NCBI GenBank assembly: GCA_002307065.1
Contig: DBTN01000039.1
Location: 1-64,000, forward strand
Source: Akkermansiaceae bacterium UBA1315
GTDB lineage: Bacteria; Verrucomicrobiota; Verrucomicrobiia; Verrucomicrobiales; Akkermansiaceae
Direction of reading: 5' to 3'
Length of the DNA: 64,000 nucleotides
Shown here piece after piece: positions 16,586 to 26,100 of the stretch. The position numbers were made by a program, and so were the translations under genes. The notes below the pieces were generated by a model that worked only from the letters and a program-made list of their open reading frames with translations, was not told where the DNA came from and did no database searches. Positions within the stretch are counted from its first letter, which is position 1; the number at the start of each line of letters is the position of its first letter.

Positions 16586-18511
16586 ATGGCTAACGACCCC
16601 ACATTCCCTCTCTTCACTTCCCCACCCCGCCCCGCTGAACCATCGATCGATTCCATGCAATTTCATCAATGGGTTCAGCACGTAGAGGATTACGCAATCT
16701 TCATGATCGATTCAAAAGGATATGTCATGAGCTGGAATCCGGGAGCTGAAAAGATCAAGGGATACACTCGTGAAGAGGCCGACGGACTACACTTTTCCGC
16801 GTTTTACACCGAAGACGCAAACCACCAAGGCTGGCCCCAATATGAATTGAAACGTGCCTCGGAAACAGGGCGCTTCATCGATGAAGGATGGCGGGTGAGA
16901 AAAGATGGCAGCCAGTTCTGGGCAAATGTCACGATCTCCGCCATTCGCACCCCCGAAGGAGAACTCGAAGGGTTTCTCAAAATCACCCGTGATCTCACCG
17001 AAAGAAAAGAAGCCGAGGAAAAACTCAGACAGAGCGAAGAACGTTTCCGCCTGTTGATCGAAGGAGTTCGCGATTATGCGATTTTCATGCTCGACCCTGG
17101 CGGAGTCGTCAGCAGTTGGAATACCGGCGCGGAGAGAATCAAAGGCTATCAGCCCGATGAGATCATCGGTCAGCATTTCTCCATCTTCTATCCACCGGGC
17201 ACGAGCCTTTTCCCCAAACTTCATCTCATGCTTGAACAGGCATTGCACGAGGGGAAATACGAAGAAGAAGGTCGCCGCGTCAAAAAAGACGGATCGGAGT
17301 TCTGGGCTTACGTGGTCATCACTCCGCTTTTCGATAAAAACGGGCAGCATCTTGGATTTGCCAAAGTCACCCGCGATATCAGCGATCAACGGCTCATCGC
17401 ATCGCTCGAAACGCAGGACCGGCGACGAAATGAATTCATCACGCTTCTTTCTCATGAGCTGCGCAATCCGCTCGCACCGATCCGCACCACATTGGATATT
17501 CTCAAACATCCAAATATCACTCCGGAAATCGCGGCCAAGGCGCTCGATACCGCCGAACGCCAAGTGAAACACATGGCGACCCTATTGGATGATCTGCTCG
17601 ATGTCTCAACCATCCAACAAGGCCAACTCAAGCTTTCCCAAAAACGAATCTCTGTCGCGGAGGCAGTTGCACTGGCCATCGATACCGTTCAACCGCTTGC
17701 GGATGAGAGGAGTCATCAAATCCTCTCGAACATCACTCCCGCCGGATTGATGCTGATGGCCGATCCGGTGAGATTTCAGCAAATCCTCGTCAATCTTCTC
17801 ACCAACGCCCTCAAATACACCGAACCCGGCGGACAAGTCACCGTAACCTGTGACCTGTTAGGCGACATGCTTGAACTCCGCGTCATCGACAACGGCATCG
17901 GAATCGATGCGGACGTTCTGCCTTTCATTTTTGATCCCTTCATCCAGGCAAACCGCCGTACGACGAAAGCCGTAGGTGGCGTGGGCGTCGGACTCACCTT
18001 GGTGAAACGCCTGACGGAAATGCACGGAGGAACGGTTGCCGTCCGCAGTTCAGGCATCGATCAAGGGACTGAATTTATCATCCAACTCCCCAACGTCTCC
18101 ATCGATTCCGCCCTGACCGAATCAAACGCAAATCCCAAAACTCGAATTCTTGTCATCGATGACAATCAGGATGCCGCAGATTGTTTGTCGATTCAATTGG
18201 AGCTCCAAGGGTTCGAATCCGCCGTCGCATACGGAGGAAAACAAGCATTAGAAGAAGCCACCAAATTCAGGCCGCAAATCATGCTGCTCGATCTGGGAAT
18301 GCCAGAAATGGATGGCTTCCAGCTGATTGAAAAACTGAAGGAAAACCCACTTCACCAAAACGCCCTCTACATCGCCATCACCGGCTGGGGAACCGAAGAA
18401 GACTACACGCGGACCAAACAGGCCGGGTTTCACCACCACCTCACCAAACCGATTGATTCATCATCACTCATGAAATTGTTGCGTCCAGCAGTGAGCGCGT
18501 TGAGTGTATAA
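16586..18511 (+). CDS. Hybrid sensor histidine kinase (PAS-PAS-HisKA-HATPase-REC)
   Basis: This 641-residue soluble protein has two PAS/PAC units of the same type (DYAIFMIDSKGYVMSWN with IKGYTREEADG; DYAIFMLDPGGVVSSWN with IKGYQPDEIIG). The dimerisation/phosphoacceptor helix FITLLSHELRNPLAP has its histidine at residue 290. An HATPase domain follows (N-box LLTNALKY, then DNGIGIDADVLPFIFDPF and GGVGVGLTLVK). A receiver domain begins at RILVIDDNQDAADC, with the phospho-acceptor aspartate at about residue 569. There are no membrane segments, so it senses a cytosolic signal, possibly redox or light through a PAS ligand. It is 5 bases upstream of a second hybrid kinase. ATG at 16586 is preferred to TTG at 16580. 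Confidence 0.93.
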   Translation: MANDPTFPLFTSPPRPAEPSIDSMQFHQWVQHVEDYAIFMIDSKGYVMSWNPGAEKIKGYTREEADGLHFSAFYTEDANHQGWPQYELKRASETGRFIDEGWRVRKDGSQFWANVTISAIRTPEGELEGFLKITRDLTERKEAEEKLRQSEERFRLLIEGVRDYAIFMLDPGGVVSSWNTGAERIKGYQPDEIIGQHFSIFYPPGTSLFPKLHLMLEQALHEGKYEEEGRRVKKDGSEFWAYVVITPLFDKNGQHLGFAKVTRDISDQRLIASLETQDRRRNEFITLLSHELRNPLAPIRTTLDILKHPNITPEIAAKALDTAERQVKHMATLLDDLLDVSTIQQGQLKLSQKRISVAEAVALAIDTVQPLADERSHQILSNITPAGLMLMADPVRFQQILVNLLTNALKYTEPGGQVTVTCDLLGDMLELRVIDNGIGIDADVLPFIFDPFIQANRRTTKAVGGVGVGLTLVKRLTEMHGGTVAVRSSGIDQGTEFIIQLPNVSIDSALTESNANPKTRILVIDDNQDAADCLSIQLELQGFESAVAYGGKQALEEATKFRPQIMLLDLGMPEMDGFQLIEKLKENPLHQNALYIAITGWGTEEDYTRTKQAGFHHHLTKPIDSSSLMKLLRPAVSALSV

Positions 18512-18516
18512 CATTT

Positions 18517-21351
18517 ATGTTTCCGAATGCATCCAGCCATTCTGATCCGCAGGAAGCACTCGCTCTTGAGCTCAGCCGGCGCACCTTCGAAGGCCTTGAG
18601 GATTACGCGATCTTCACCACCGATCTTGGCGGTTTGGTCAACTCGTGGAACGTCGGCGCGGAAAAAATCTTCGGCTACCGGTTTGCTGAAATTCTCCACC
18701 AATCCGCAGATCGGTTATGGACACCAGAAGACCGCAGCAAGGGCCTTCCCGCGAAGGAATTGGAAATGGCGGCACGCGATGGCCGCGCGCCGGACGACCG
18801 GTGGCACCTGAAAAAAGATGGTAGCCGGTTTTTCGCAAATGGAACCACACGCGCCCTGCACGATGCATCCGGTGAACTGATCGGCTTCGCCAAAATCTGC
18901 CGCGACGTCACCGACCAATGGCAAGCGGAGCACGATCTGGCCGAAGCCCGTTCACAAATCCTGGCTGCGGAGGAAACGGAAAAACGACGGCTGAAAAGCA
19001 TCTTCGAATCTTCACCCTCTTTCATGGCGACGCTGCGCGGCCCGTGCCATGTCTTTGAACAAGCGAACGACCGGTTTTATCAAATGGCCGGCCGACGCGA
19101 GTTGATTGGCAGGCCGGTTCGCGAAGCGATGCCTGAGTTAGCCGATCAGGGATTTATCCAATTGCTGGACCAAGTTTTCACCACTGGAGAGCCGTTTATT
19201 GGTCGAGGAATGAGAGTTCTCCTCGCCCGCGAAACTGGAAAAGAAGCCGAAGAGTGCTATCTGGATTTTGTTTATCAACCGGTTCTCGAACCCGATGGAT
19301 CCATCTCCGGCGTCTTCGTCAACGGCGTGGATCTCACTCAACGACTCCGTGCGGAATGGGAACTGGAAACCATCACCGCTCAGCGCCGCTTGGCAAAAGA
19401 CACTTCTCCCCTGGGTTGGTGGCGGCTGGACATCGCGAGCAATCAAATTCATTGGGATGATCGCCTCAAATCGATTTTCGCTTTGCGGAAGGCAGCGATT
19501 TCTGACTCGGACATCAAAAAGCTCATCCACCCAGACGATGTCGAAATCGTCGAAAATGCATTTGCTGCGGCGGTCCATCCCGAAACCGCCGAGCCTTTCA
19601 TGATCGAATACCGCATCATCCACCCTGACGGATCCGTCCACTGGGTGCTCACACGCGGTGAGGCGACTTTTAAAACCGACGAAACCGGACGCCACGCCAT
19701 CTCGATTGCCGGAAACGCCGCTGACATCACTCAACTGAAAAAAACGCAGAGCGCCATCTTTGAAAGCGAACTTCGGTTTCGCCAGCTTGCCGATGCGATG
19801 CCCCAGATCGTCTGGCAAGCCAGCGCGACGGGCGTGGTCGATTATTTCAACCAACGCTGGACCGACTACACCGGAGTACCAGCCGGCGAAATCGGCGACG
19901 CGACGTGGGCCCCGGCCATCCACCGGCATGACCTCGGTCGCATTCAGGAGTTGTGGAATCACTCCGTCGCCACCGGCACCCCCTACGAAGCGGAATACCG
20001 GTTTCGTCGCGCCTCCGATGGCGAATACCGTTGGCACCTCGCCCGAGCCTTACCCATCAAAGACAGCGAGGGGAAGATCATCCGCTGGTTCGGAACGAAC
20101 ACCGACATCCATGAAAACCGACAACTTCAGGAAAGAAATCAGGAGCTGTTAGATTCCGAACGCGCGGCGCGAGCAGAGGCGGAAAAAGCCAGCCGCATGA
20201 AAGATGAATTTCTCGCCACCTTGTCTCACGAACTGCGCACACCTTTGAGCGCGATTCTCGGTTGGTCTCAAATTCTCCGCTCAGGAAAGGCAAACCAAGC
20301 CCACATCGAACTCGGACTCGAAACGATCGAACGCAACGCTCACGCGCAGTTAAAAATCATCGAAGACCTCCTCGATATGAGTCGGATCATCTCCGGAAAG
20401 GTTCAACTCAAAGTCGAACACGCCGATCTCGCGACCATCGTTCTTGCCGCCGTTCAGACGATGACTCCTGCCGCCGACGCGAAAAATATCCAGATCATTC
20501 CCAAGATCAGCTCTCCACCTCACCTCATCGGCGGCGATCCAAATCGACTGCAACAGATCTTTTGGAATCTCCTGAGCAATGCGGTCAAATTCACCCCAAC
20601 CGGAGGCACCATCGAAATTTTCATGGAAAAATCCGATTCGCATTCGGAAGTTCGCGTCACCGATAATGGTGAAGGCATCAGCCCGGAATTTTTGCCTTAC
20701 GTTTTCGACCGGTTTCAGCAAGAAGACGCCTCGATCACCCGCCGTCATGGTGGCCTCGGAATTGGCTTGGCGATCGTCAAGCAACTCGTCGAACTTCACG
20801 GCGGAAACGTCCACGCCGAAAGCACGGGAGCGAATCAAGGATCGACCTTTGTCGTCAAAATTCCCTGCGCGCCCCCGGAGATCGAACCGGCGAGCGAAAA
20901 GATCGCCCGCTCGCCTTCCAAACTTCCTTCCTCACACCTTTCCAACGCTACCACGCCCACCACCTTGGACGGTCTGAAAATCCTGGTGATCGACGATGAG
21001 CCAGATGCTCGGGCGCTCCTCCGCCAACTGCTCGAAAATCTCAACGCCACCGTTTTCGCCGCAGGCTCGGCAAAAGAAGGTTTCGAGATGCTACGCCAGT
21101 ACCGCCCCGACCTCCTCGTTAGCGACATCGGCATGCCCGGAGAAGATGGCTACTCGCTGATCCGAAAAATCCGGGCTCTTTCGCCGGCCGACGGTGGGAC
21201 CACTCCGGCGATCGCTCTGACCGCCTACGCCCGCCCCGAAGACCGGTCCCGCGCCTTCGCCGCCGGATTTCAGCATCACGTCACCAAACCTCTAAACACC
21301 CACGAGCTGATTCAGACCATCACCGAACTCATCGCTTCCTCGCGACCTTGA
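18517..21351 (+). CDS. Multi-PAS hybrid sensor histidine kinase
   Basis: This 944-residue protein appears soluble. It carries about four PAS-like units: one near residues 20-140 similar to those of the preceding kinase (DYAIFTTDLGGLVNSWN), one near 165-280, one near 290-410 and one near 415-535 (QIVWQASATGVVDYFNQRWTDYTG). The HisKA segment FLATLSHELRTPLSAILGW has its histidine at residue 571. An HATPase domain follows (NLLSNAVKFTPTGG, DNGEGISPEFLPYVFDRF, GGLGIGLAIVKQLVE). A C-terminal receiver begins at KILVIDDEPDA, with its aspartate at about residue 870. It follows the first kinase by 5 bases, so the two are surely co-transcribed. The pair probably feeds one phosphorelay with the receiver gene downstream. 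Confidence 0.93.
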   Translation: MFPNASSHSDPQEALALELSRRTFEGLEDYAIFTTDLGGLVNSWNVGAEKIFGYRFAEILHQSADRLWTPEDRSKGLPAKELEMAARDGRAPDDRWHLKKDGSRFFANGTTRALHDASGELIGFAKICRDVTDQWQAEHDLAEARSQILAAEETEKRRLKSIFESSPSFMATLRGPCHVFEQANDRFYQMAGRRELIGRPVREAMPELADQGFIQLLDQVFTTGEPFIGRGMRVLLARETGKEAEECYLDFVYQPVLEPDGSISGVFVNGVDLTQRLRAEWELETITAQRRLAKDTSPLGWWRLDIASNQIHWDDRLKSIFALRKAAISDSDIKKLIHPDDVEIVENAFAAAVHPETAEPFMIEYRIIHPDGSVHWVLTRGEATFKTDETGRHAISIAGNAADITQLKKTQSAIFESELRFRQLADAMPQIVWQASATGVVDYFNQRWTDYTGVPAGEIGDATWAPAIHRHDLGRIQELWNHSVATGTPYEAEYRFRRASDGEYRWHLARALPIKDSEGKIIRWFGTNTDIHENRQLQERNQELLDSERAARAEAEKASRMKDEFLATLSHELRTPLSAILGWSQILRSGKANQAHIELGLETIERNAHAQLKIIEDLLDMSRIISGKVQLKVEHADLATIVLAAVQTMTPAADAKNIQIIPKISSPPHLIGGDPNRLQQIFWNLLSNAVKFTPTGGTIEIFMEKSDSHSEVRVTDNGEGISPEFLPYVFDRFQQEDASITRRHGGLGIGLAIVKQLVELHGGNVHAESTGANQGSTFVVKIPCAPPEIEPASEKIARSPSKLPSSHLSNATTPTTLDGLKILVIDDEPDARALLRQLLENLNATVFAAGSAKEGFEMLRQYRPDLLVSDIGMPGEDGYSLIRKIRALSPADGGTTPAIALTAYARPEDRSRAFAAGFQHHVTKPLNTHELIQTITELIASSRP

Positions 21352-21381
21352 TTCGTCCATTTATGGCCCAAAAAACAAATC

Positions 21382-21410
21382 TTGTATCAAACAAGCCTTT
21401 CGATTAATAA
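21382..21410 (+). promoter_or_regulatory. Candidate promoter for the single-domain response regulator
   Basis: TTGTAT at 21382-21387 and TAATAA at 21405-21410 are separated by 17 bases in an AT-rich patch that stands out from the flanking coding DNA. It lies 33-61 bases upstream of the GTG start at 21443. The -10 match is poor (3 of 6), so this rests mostly on spacing and base composition. Confidence 0.3.
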
Positions 21411-21442
21411 ATCACTGGCCCTCTCCTCGCCATTCCGAGACC

Positions 21443-21832
21443 GTGTCGCAATCCCATCCTTTTCAAAAAATTCTGATCGTCGATGACGCACCGTCCGTCG
21501 CCGACATGCTGGCCCTGTTTTTCAAACTCGAAGGGCTTGATGCGGTCGTGGCATACAACGGAACACAAGCGATCGAGAAAACCGCCGAATTTTTACCGGA
21601 TATTGTTTTTATGGACATCGGCATGCCGGATATCGATGGCTATGAAGCCGCGCGACGGATTCGAGAATCTTCTCATGGCCAACAGGTCACCCTTGTTGCG
21701 CTCACCGGTTGGGGCGACGAAAAGGACCGCTTAAAAGCCCATGAAAACGGATTTGATCATCATTTGGTCAAACCCGTAGACCCACAGAGATTGCGGAGTT
21801 TCCTCACCGAGACGCCTCCGAGGCCGACCTGA
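21443..21832 (+). CDS. Single-domain response regulator
   Basis: This 129-residue protein consists only of a receiver domain: KILIVDDAPSVADML with the acidic pair at the N-terminus, the phospho-acceptor aspartate at residue 58 in FMDIGMPDIDGYEAAR, the conserved Thr in VALTGWGDEKDR, and the Lys in HHLVKPVD. No output domain follows. It begins with GTG 91 bases after the second hybrid kinase. The receiver resembles the C-terminal receivers of that cassette, especially the first kinase, where the same ITGWG...HHLTKP pattern occurs. It probably passes phosphate between the two kinases and a remote histidine phosphotransferase or output regulator. None of the three genes encodes a DNA-binding output. 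Confidence 0.9.
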   Translation: MSQSHPFQKILIVDDAPSVADMLALFFKLEGLDAVVAYNGTQAIEKTAEFLPDIVFMDIGMPDIDGYEAARRIRESSHGQQVTLVALTGWGDEKDRLKAHENGFDHHLVKPVDPQRLRSFLTETPPRPT

Positions 21833-21993
21833 TCCGCCGCAACTTCACCATAAGACGAGCGCTTCAGCCTTACGACAACTTTCCCGGTTAGGGAGGTGAA
21901 GACCCGAGGAAGATTTCTGGAGCAAGGACGACTCATTTGCGAAAACGTGCTCATTTGCAAGATGCGCCTGCTCCTCAGCGTTGAAGGGAGATC

Positions 21994-24066
21994 ATGATTT
22001 CCTCTCAGAAAAAACCCAGATTGGGTATCGGACTCATGGTCGGTCTCTTGCTCACCGGCATCGCCGTTGGCCAGACCATCATCCTTCGGGTCGGAGGAGA
22101 AGGAGGTCTCGCCAGCTTTCCTGCCGCCTTGGAAGCGGTGCGCGCCAGCCGTGCCGCCAAACCGACCCAAGCCATCGACGTGGTCATCGAAAGTGGCACC
22201 TATCTGCTCGATCAGCCTCTGGTGCTGACACCTCAGGACAGTGGCACCGCCGAAGCACCGGTTCGCTGGATCGCCTCGCCAGGCGCGAAACCCGTCATCA
22301 GCGGCGGCTTTTTGATCCGTGGATTCACGTTGACCGAAGACGGCAATTGGGAAACGGCGATTCCGGAAATCGCAAACGGCACGCTCCGATTTGACCAGCT
22401 TTGGGTAAATGGAAAACGCGCACCCCGGTCACGTTTTCCCAACTCTGGATTCATCCTCCCGGAACAGGCGGTGGAAACACCTGTGGGAAATCAATGCCGC
22501 CAAACGGTCACATTAAAACCGCCAGACATTGAGATTTTCAAAGACGCCTCTCCCGATGAACTCGCGAACATCCAGGTGCTCGCCTATCACAAATGGGACA
22601 ACACGCGGCGCTTTGTCGAAACGCTCGATCCCGCGAACCACACGTTCACCACGGTGGGCGGGGGGATGAAACCGTGGAATCGGTGGGGAAAAAAAACCGG
22701 ATTCATTTTCGAAAACGTCCGCGCCGCGCTCGACCAACCCGGAGAATGGCACCTCACAAAAACCGGTAAGCTTACCTACAAACCCCGCCCGGGCGAAACG
22801 TTGGAAACCGCCCAAGTCATCGCCCCGCGCTTAAGCCAGCTTCTCCTTTTCAAAGGCGAGCCGGATCAGAAAATCGGCTATCACCGGTTCGATGGACTTT
22901 CGTTTTTATACACCGGCTGGGCCGTCCCCGCCGAAGGATTCGAACCCCGACAAGCGGCAGCAGCCCTCGAAAGTGTGATTCAGGCGGACCACGCGGAACA
23001 TCTCATCTTTGAAAATTGTGAAATCGCCCACACCGGTCTCTACGCCCTTCATTTCCGGGCCGGATGTACGAATAACGTCGTACGTTCCTGTTATGTTCAC
23101 GACACCGGTGCCGGAGGCTTGCGGCTAGGCACCATCCACAATCCCAAAAATCCTCTGGAAACCACGCATCACAATCGCTTTGAAGACAACATCGTCCGCA
23201 ATGGCGGCCTGGTGTTTCCCTGTGCCGTCGGTGTTTGGGTCGGTCACACGTCCGACAACCAAATCATCCATAACGAAATCAGCCATCATTCCTACAGCGG
23301 AATATCGGCAGGTTGGCGCTGGGGTTATACCGATAGCGGATCTCAACGGAATCAGATCGATTTCAATCACATCCATCATATCGGTGACGATTTCCTAAGT
23401 GATATGGGTGCGGTTTACACTCTCGGCCCCTCGGAAGGGACCACCATCAGCCACAATCACATTCATCACGTCACATCCTACACCTATGGCGGCTGGGGAC
23501 TTTACAATGACGAAGGCAGCACCGGCATTGTGATGGAAAACAATCTGGTGCATGACACCAAGAGCGGTGGTTATCATCAGCATTACGGAAAAGAAAATAT
23601 CATCCGAAATAATATCTTCGGGTTCTCCACCGAGCACCAGATCGAGTTCTCCAGACCGGAGAATCACCTCTCGTTCACGTTTACCCATAACATCGTCATC
23701 TGGAATCACGGCGAACTGCTTGGAAAAAATGGCTGGAAAAAGGGCGCGATCCAGATGGATCGGAACCTTTATTTCCAAACGGAAAATCAGCCATTCACCT
23801 TTTTCGGTGAGACGCTTCAGGAATGGCAGGCTCGAGGTCGCGACGTGAATTCGATCATCGCCGATCCCAAGTTCCGCGATCCTTTGAAAGGAGATTGGAG
23901 ATTACCGGATGACTCGCCAGCGTTTGCCATTGGCTTCGTCCCGTTCGATCCTTCCAAAGCGGGAGTGCGCGGTAATGCAGAGTGGATCAGGCTCGCTCAC
24001 GAAGAACCAAATTTTCCCGTCCGTTACCAAACACCCGTCTCAGGGCACGGGACCGATACCGACTAA
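21994..24066 (+). CDS. Secreted right-handed beta-helix protein, GH141-like
   Basis: This 690-residue protein has an N-terminal hydrophobic signal sequence (GIGLMVGLLLTGIAVGQT). The early segment VVIESGTYLLDQPLVLTPQDSG and RWIASPGAKPVISGG is typical of large beta-helix glycosidases. The central region has many helix-rung repeats: HLIFENCEIAHTGLYALHF, VVRSCYVHDTGAGGLRLG, NRFEDNIVRNGG, NQIIHNEISHHSYSGISAGW and NQIDFNHIHHIGDDFLSDMGAVYTLG. The overall layout resembles GH141, whose known members include alpha-L-fucosidase and xylanase. I propose extracellular or periplasmic polysaccharide breakdown, substrate unknown. It starts 161 bases after the response regulator. Its last 27 bases overlap a convergent TPR gene. 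Confidence 0.8.
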   Translation: MISSQKKPRLGIGLMVGLLLTGIAVGQTIILRVGGEGGLASFPAALEAVRASRAAKPTQAIDVVIESGTYLLDQPLVLTPQDSGTAEAPVRWIASPGAKPVISGGFLIRGFTLTEDGNWETAIPEIANGTLRFDQLWVNGKRAPRSRFPNSGFILPEQAVETPVGNQCRQTVTLKPPDIEIFKDASPDELANIQVLAYHKWDNTRRFVETLDPANHTFTTVGGGMKPWNRWGKKTGFIFENVRAALDQPGEWHLTKTGKLTYKPRPGETLETAQVIAPRLSQLLLFKGEPDQKIGYHRFDGLSFLYTGWAVPAEGFEPRQAAAALESVIQADHAEHLIFENCEIAHTGLYALHFRAGCTNNVVRSCYVHDTGAGGLRLGTIHNPKNPLETTHHNRFEDNIVRNGGLVFPCAVGVWVGHTSDNQIIHNEISHHSYSGISAGWRWGYTDSGSQRNQIDFNHIHHIGDDFLSDMGAVYTLGPSEGTTISHNHIHHVTSYTYGGWGLYNDEGSTGIVMENNLVHDTKSGGYHQHYGKENIIRNNIFGFSTEHQIEFSRPENHLSFTFTHNIVIWNHGELLGKNGWKKGAIQMDRNLYFQTENQPFTFFGETLQEWQARGRDVNSIIADPKFRDPLKGDWRLPDDSPAFAIGFVPFDPSKAGVRGNAEWIRLAHEEPNFPVRYQTPVSGHGTDTD

Positions 24067-24507
24067 ATCACGATCAAGCAACGCATCCGCACGGAGCGAA
24101 TCATCCAGATCAAAGGCTTGCGAAAGGTGATCCCGCGCACGCTCGCCCTCGCCGAGAACCCACAAGTAGCAAGCGAGATTGTAGTGAAACGTTGGCATTT
24201 CAAAAAGCGTCTTCGGCCCCCGCAGCAGCCAGTTGCAAGCGGCAAGGGTGTCACCGGTTTCGTGCAGACAGAATGCGGCATGAATAAAAAATTCGGGCTC
24301 GCTAGGTTCTTTCAGACACAATAGCCGGGCGGTATCCGCCGCTGGATTCCACGATTCACATTCCATTTCCGCATGAAGCCGGAGCTCCAGCGCTTCCTGC
24401 CGTGTCTGGTGATGCGTCGGCAGATCCCTGAGTTCCGCCAATGCTTCATCCGCCAATCCCAGCTCCAGCCATCCGCTGGCGGCGCGTAGAGTTCTCGTCA
24501 CGACCAT
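24040..24507 (-). CDS. Small TPR-like protein
   Basis: This 155-residue helical protein begins MVVTRTLRAASGWLELGLADEALAELRDLP. TPR-like helical pairs follow: EALELRLHAEMECESWNPAADTARLLC, FFIHAAFCLHETGDTLAACNWLL and FHYNLACYLWVLGEGERARDHLSQAFDLD. The pattern W-x2-L-G-x2-DEAL and the final A-x2-LD match the TPR consensus, implying protein-protein contacts rather than catalysis. A frame open further upstream to 24702 would run into rnhA on the other strand, so the ATG at 24507 is used. Its 3' end overlaps the beta-helix gene by 27 bases, tail to tail. Confidence 0.72.
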   Translation of the reverse strand: MVVTRTLRAASGWLELGLADEALAELRDLPTHHQTRQEALELRLHAEMECESWNPAADTARLLCLKEPSEPEFFIHAAFCLHETGDTLAACNWLLRGPKTLFEMPTFHYNLACYLWVLGEGERARDHLSQAFDLDDSLRADALLDRDLVGIGPVP

Positions 24508-24567
24508 CAAGTGACTTTTTACTAAAATCCGTCGGACGATGCAATCCCTCATCGCTTCGTTCCTCAA

Positions 24568-25095
24568 ATGCGCCTTGTCAGACACGCACGGATTCGCGAA
24601 AAATCCCGTTTCTTGAAACGCGTAATCATTCACACCGACGGCGGCTGCAAGGGCAATCCCGGCCCAGGCGGGTTCGGAGCCGTGCTGGTCTGCGGAGCTC
24701 ATCGCAAGGAACTTTCCGCCGGCTACCGATTGACCACCAACAATCGAATGGAACTACTCGCCGCGATCTCCGCACTGGAAATCCTCGGCGAGCCTTGCGA
24801 AGTCGAACTGCACTCGGACTCGAAATACCTGATCGATGCGATCTCGAAAAAATGGATCGACGGCTGGAAAAAACGCGGCTGGGTCACCTCCGATAAAAAA
24901 CCGGTCAAAAATCAAGATCTGTGGCTTCGTCTGCTCGCCGCCGCCGCCCCGCACAAAATCGATTGGCGCTGGGTCAAAGGCCACGCCGGCCATCGCGAAA
25001 ATGAACGCTGCGACGTTCTCGCCAATCTTGCCGTAGCGAAGCCCGATCGTCTGGAAGACACCGGTTTCCTGCAAACCACCTCATCCGATCGATAA
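24568..25095 (+). CDS. rnhA: Ribonuclease HI
   Basis: This protein degrades the RNA strand of RNA-DNA hybrids. The four metal-binding acidic residues are visible in HTDGGCKGNPGPGG, RMELLAAISALE, LHSDSKYLIDAISKKWIDGW and NERCDVLANLA. The motif WVKGHAGHRENERCD carries the catalytic-loop histidine. An ATG at 24568 gives 175 residues, but family members normally begin just before the first strand. The TTG at 24613 (LKRVIIHTDGG) is therefore an equally good start. The gene is divergent from the TPR gene and followed after 11 bases by an acyltransferase gene. Confidence 0.93.
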   Translation: MRLVRHARIREKSRFLKRVIIHTDGGCKGNPGPGGFGAVLVCGAHRKELSAGYRLTTNNRMELLAAISALEILGEPCEVELHSDSKYLIDAISKKWIDGWKKRGWVTSDKKPVKNQDLWLRLLAAAAPHKIDWRWVKGHAGHRENERCDVLANLAVAKPDRLEDTGFLQTTSSDR

Positions 25096-25106
25096 CCTTC
25101 GAATCC

Positions 25107-26048
25107 GTGCCGGTTCCACCTCAGAAAAAACTCACGCGCCGATTGGGCGTTTTTGGCGATCTTCCGTCACGACTGTCCCGTCGCGCGCTCATTTCGCTGC
25201 CGTGGTTTTTAGAACCGGTTCTCACGTTCGGTTGGTCGATTCCGTTTTTTCTCATCGCAAAATCCCAACGCCGCGCGGTCGTTTCAAATCTTCTCGCGCT
25301 TCATCCGACCTGGGGCCGACTTCGCGCGCAAGGGGGAGCGTTTCAAGTTTTTTGGAATTTCGCCAGAACCTATGCCGATGGACTGCGCTGCGAAACCGGC
25401 ACCGGCAACATCGACTGGGCGATCGACGGAAAAGCCGCTCTCGATGATCTGGGCCAGCGCACCGAAGGCTGCATCATCCTCACCGCCCACATGGGAAACT
25501 ACGACATCGCCGCGCCGATGTTTACCGCCAAAGTCAAACGCACGCTCTACGCCGTCCGAGCGCCCGAACGCGAACCGGAAATGCAGCGCATCCGTGAAGA
25601 AGAACTGCGGAAAAAAGAAGCCCTCCACCCTCATTTCCGCACGCTCTACAATCAGGAAGGAAACCTCCTCGGCGTGGAACTCGCGCGGTTGATCCACGAA
25701 GGAAACATGATCGCCGTCCAGGGAGACCGAGTGATTTTTGATGTTTCACCCATGGACGTGGAAGTGGAAACCGGTTTGAAAATACGGCTGCCGAAAGGGC
25801 CACTCTTCCTCGCCCGCGCAACCGGTGCGCCTTGTTTCCCGCTCTTTATCATTCGTGACGGCTGGCGGCGATACCGGGTGAAAACGTTTCCTCCTCTGGA
25901 GCTGCCCCCGCGCCGACGCGGCGTTGAAGACGAGTCGGAGAAAATCTGGGCGGCCGCGATCTTATCCATCGTCCGTCAGCATTGGAAACAATGGTTTGTC
26001 TTCGAGCCGGCACTGACGCGCATTCATTCGGAAAAAACGAGCGACTGA
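25107..26048 (+). CDS. LpxL/HtrB-like lipid A biosynthesis acyltransferase
   Basis: This 313-residue protein has a GTG start at 25107. An N-terminal hydrophobic anchor (ISLPWFLEPVLTFGWSIPFFLIA) precedes the HX4D catalytic motif, here HMGNYD within CIILTAHMGNYDIAAPMF. Later blocks are typical of LpxL/LpxM-like acyltransferases: LARLIHEGNMIAVQGDRVIFD, the PKGPLFLARATGAPCFPLFIIRDG substrate region, and the C-terminal QHWKQWFVFEP. It would transfer a secondary acyl chain to a lipid A precursor or another membrane lipid at the inner membrane. The ornithine-lipid branch of the same superfamily is an alternative. It follows rnhA by 11 bases. Confidence 0.85.
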   Translation: MPVPPQKKLTRRLGVFGDLPSRLSRRALISLPWFLEPVLTFGWSIPFFLIAKSQRRAVVSNLLALHPTWGRLRAQGGAFQVFWNFARTYADGLRCETGTGNIDWAIDGKAALDDLGQRTEGCIILTAHMGNYDIAAPMFTAKVKRTLYAVRAPEREPEMQRIREEELRKKEALHPHFRTLYNQEGNLLGVELARLIHEGNMIAVQGDRVIFDVSPMDVEVETGLKIRLPKGPLFLARATGAPCFPLFIIRDGWRRYRVKTFPPLELPPRRRGVEDESEKIWAAAILSIVRQHWKQWFVFEPALTRIHSEKTSD

Positions 26049-26100
26049 ATTTTCCGATTGTTGCCTTTCATTTCGACGTGGTTCGGCTAGTCTCGCAGCC

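Noticed and set aside
21833..21993. The intergenic stretch before the beta-helix gene, which looked as if it might be a structured RNA or a piece of rRNA.
   Set aside because: I could not draw a stable extended structure and found no rRNA signature; the resemblance was only to short words.
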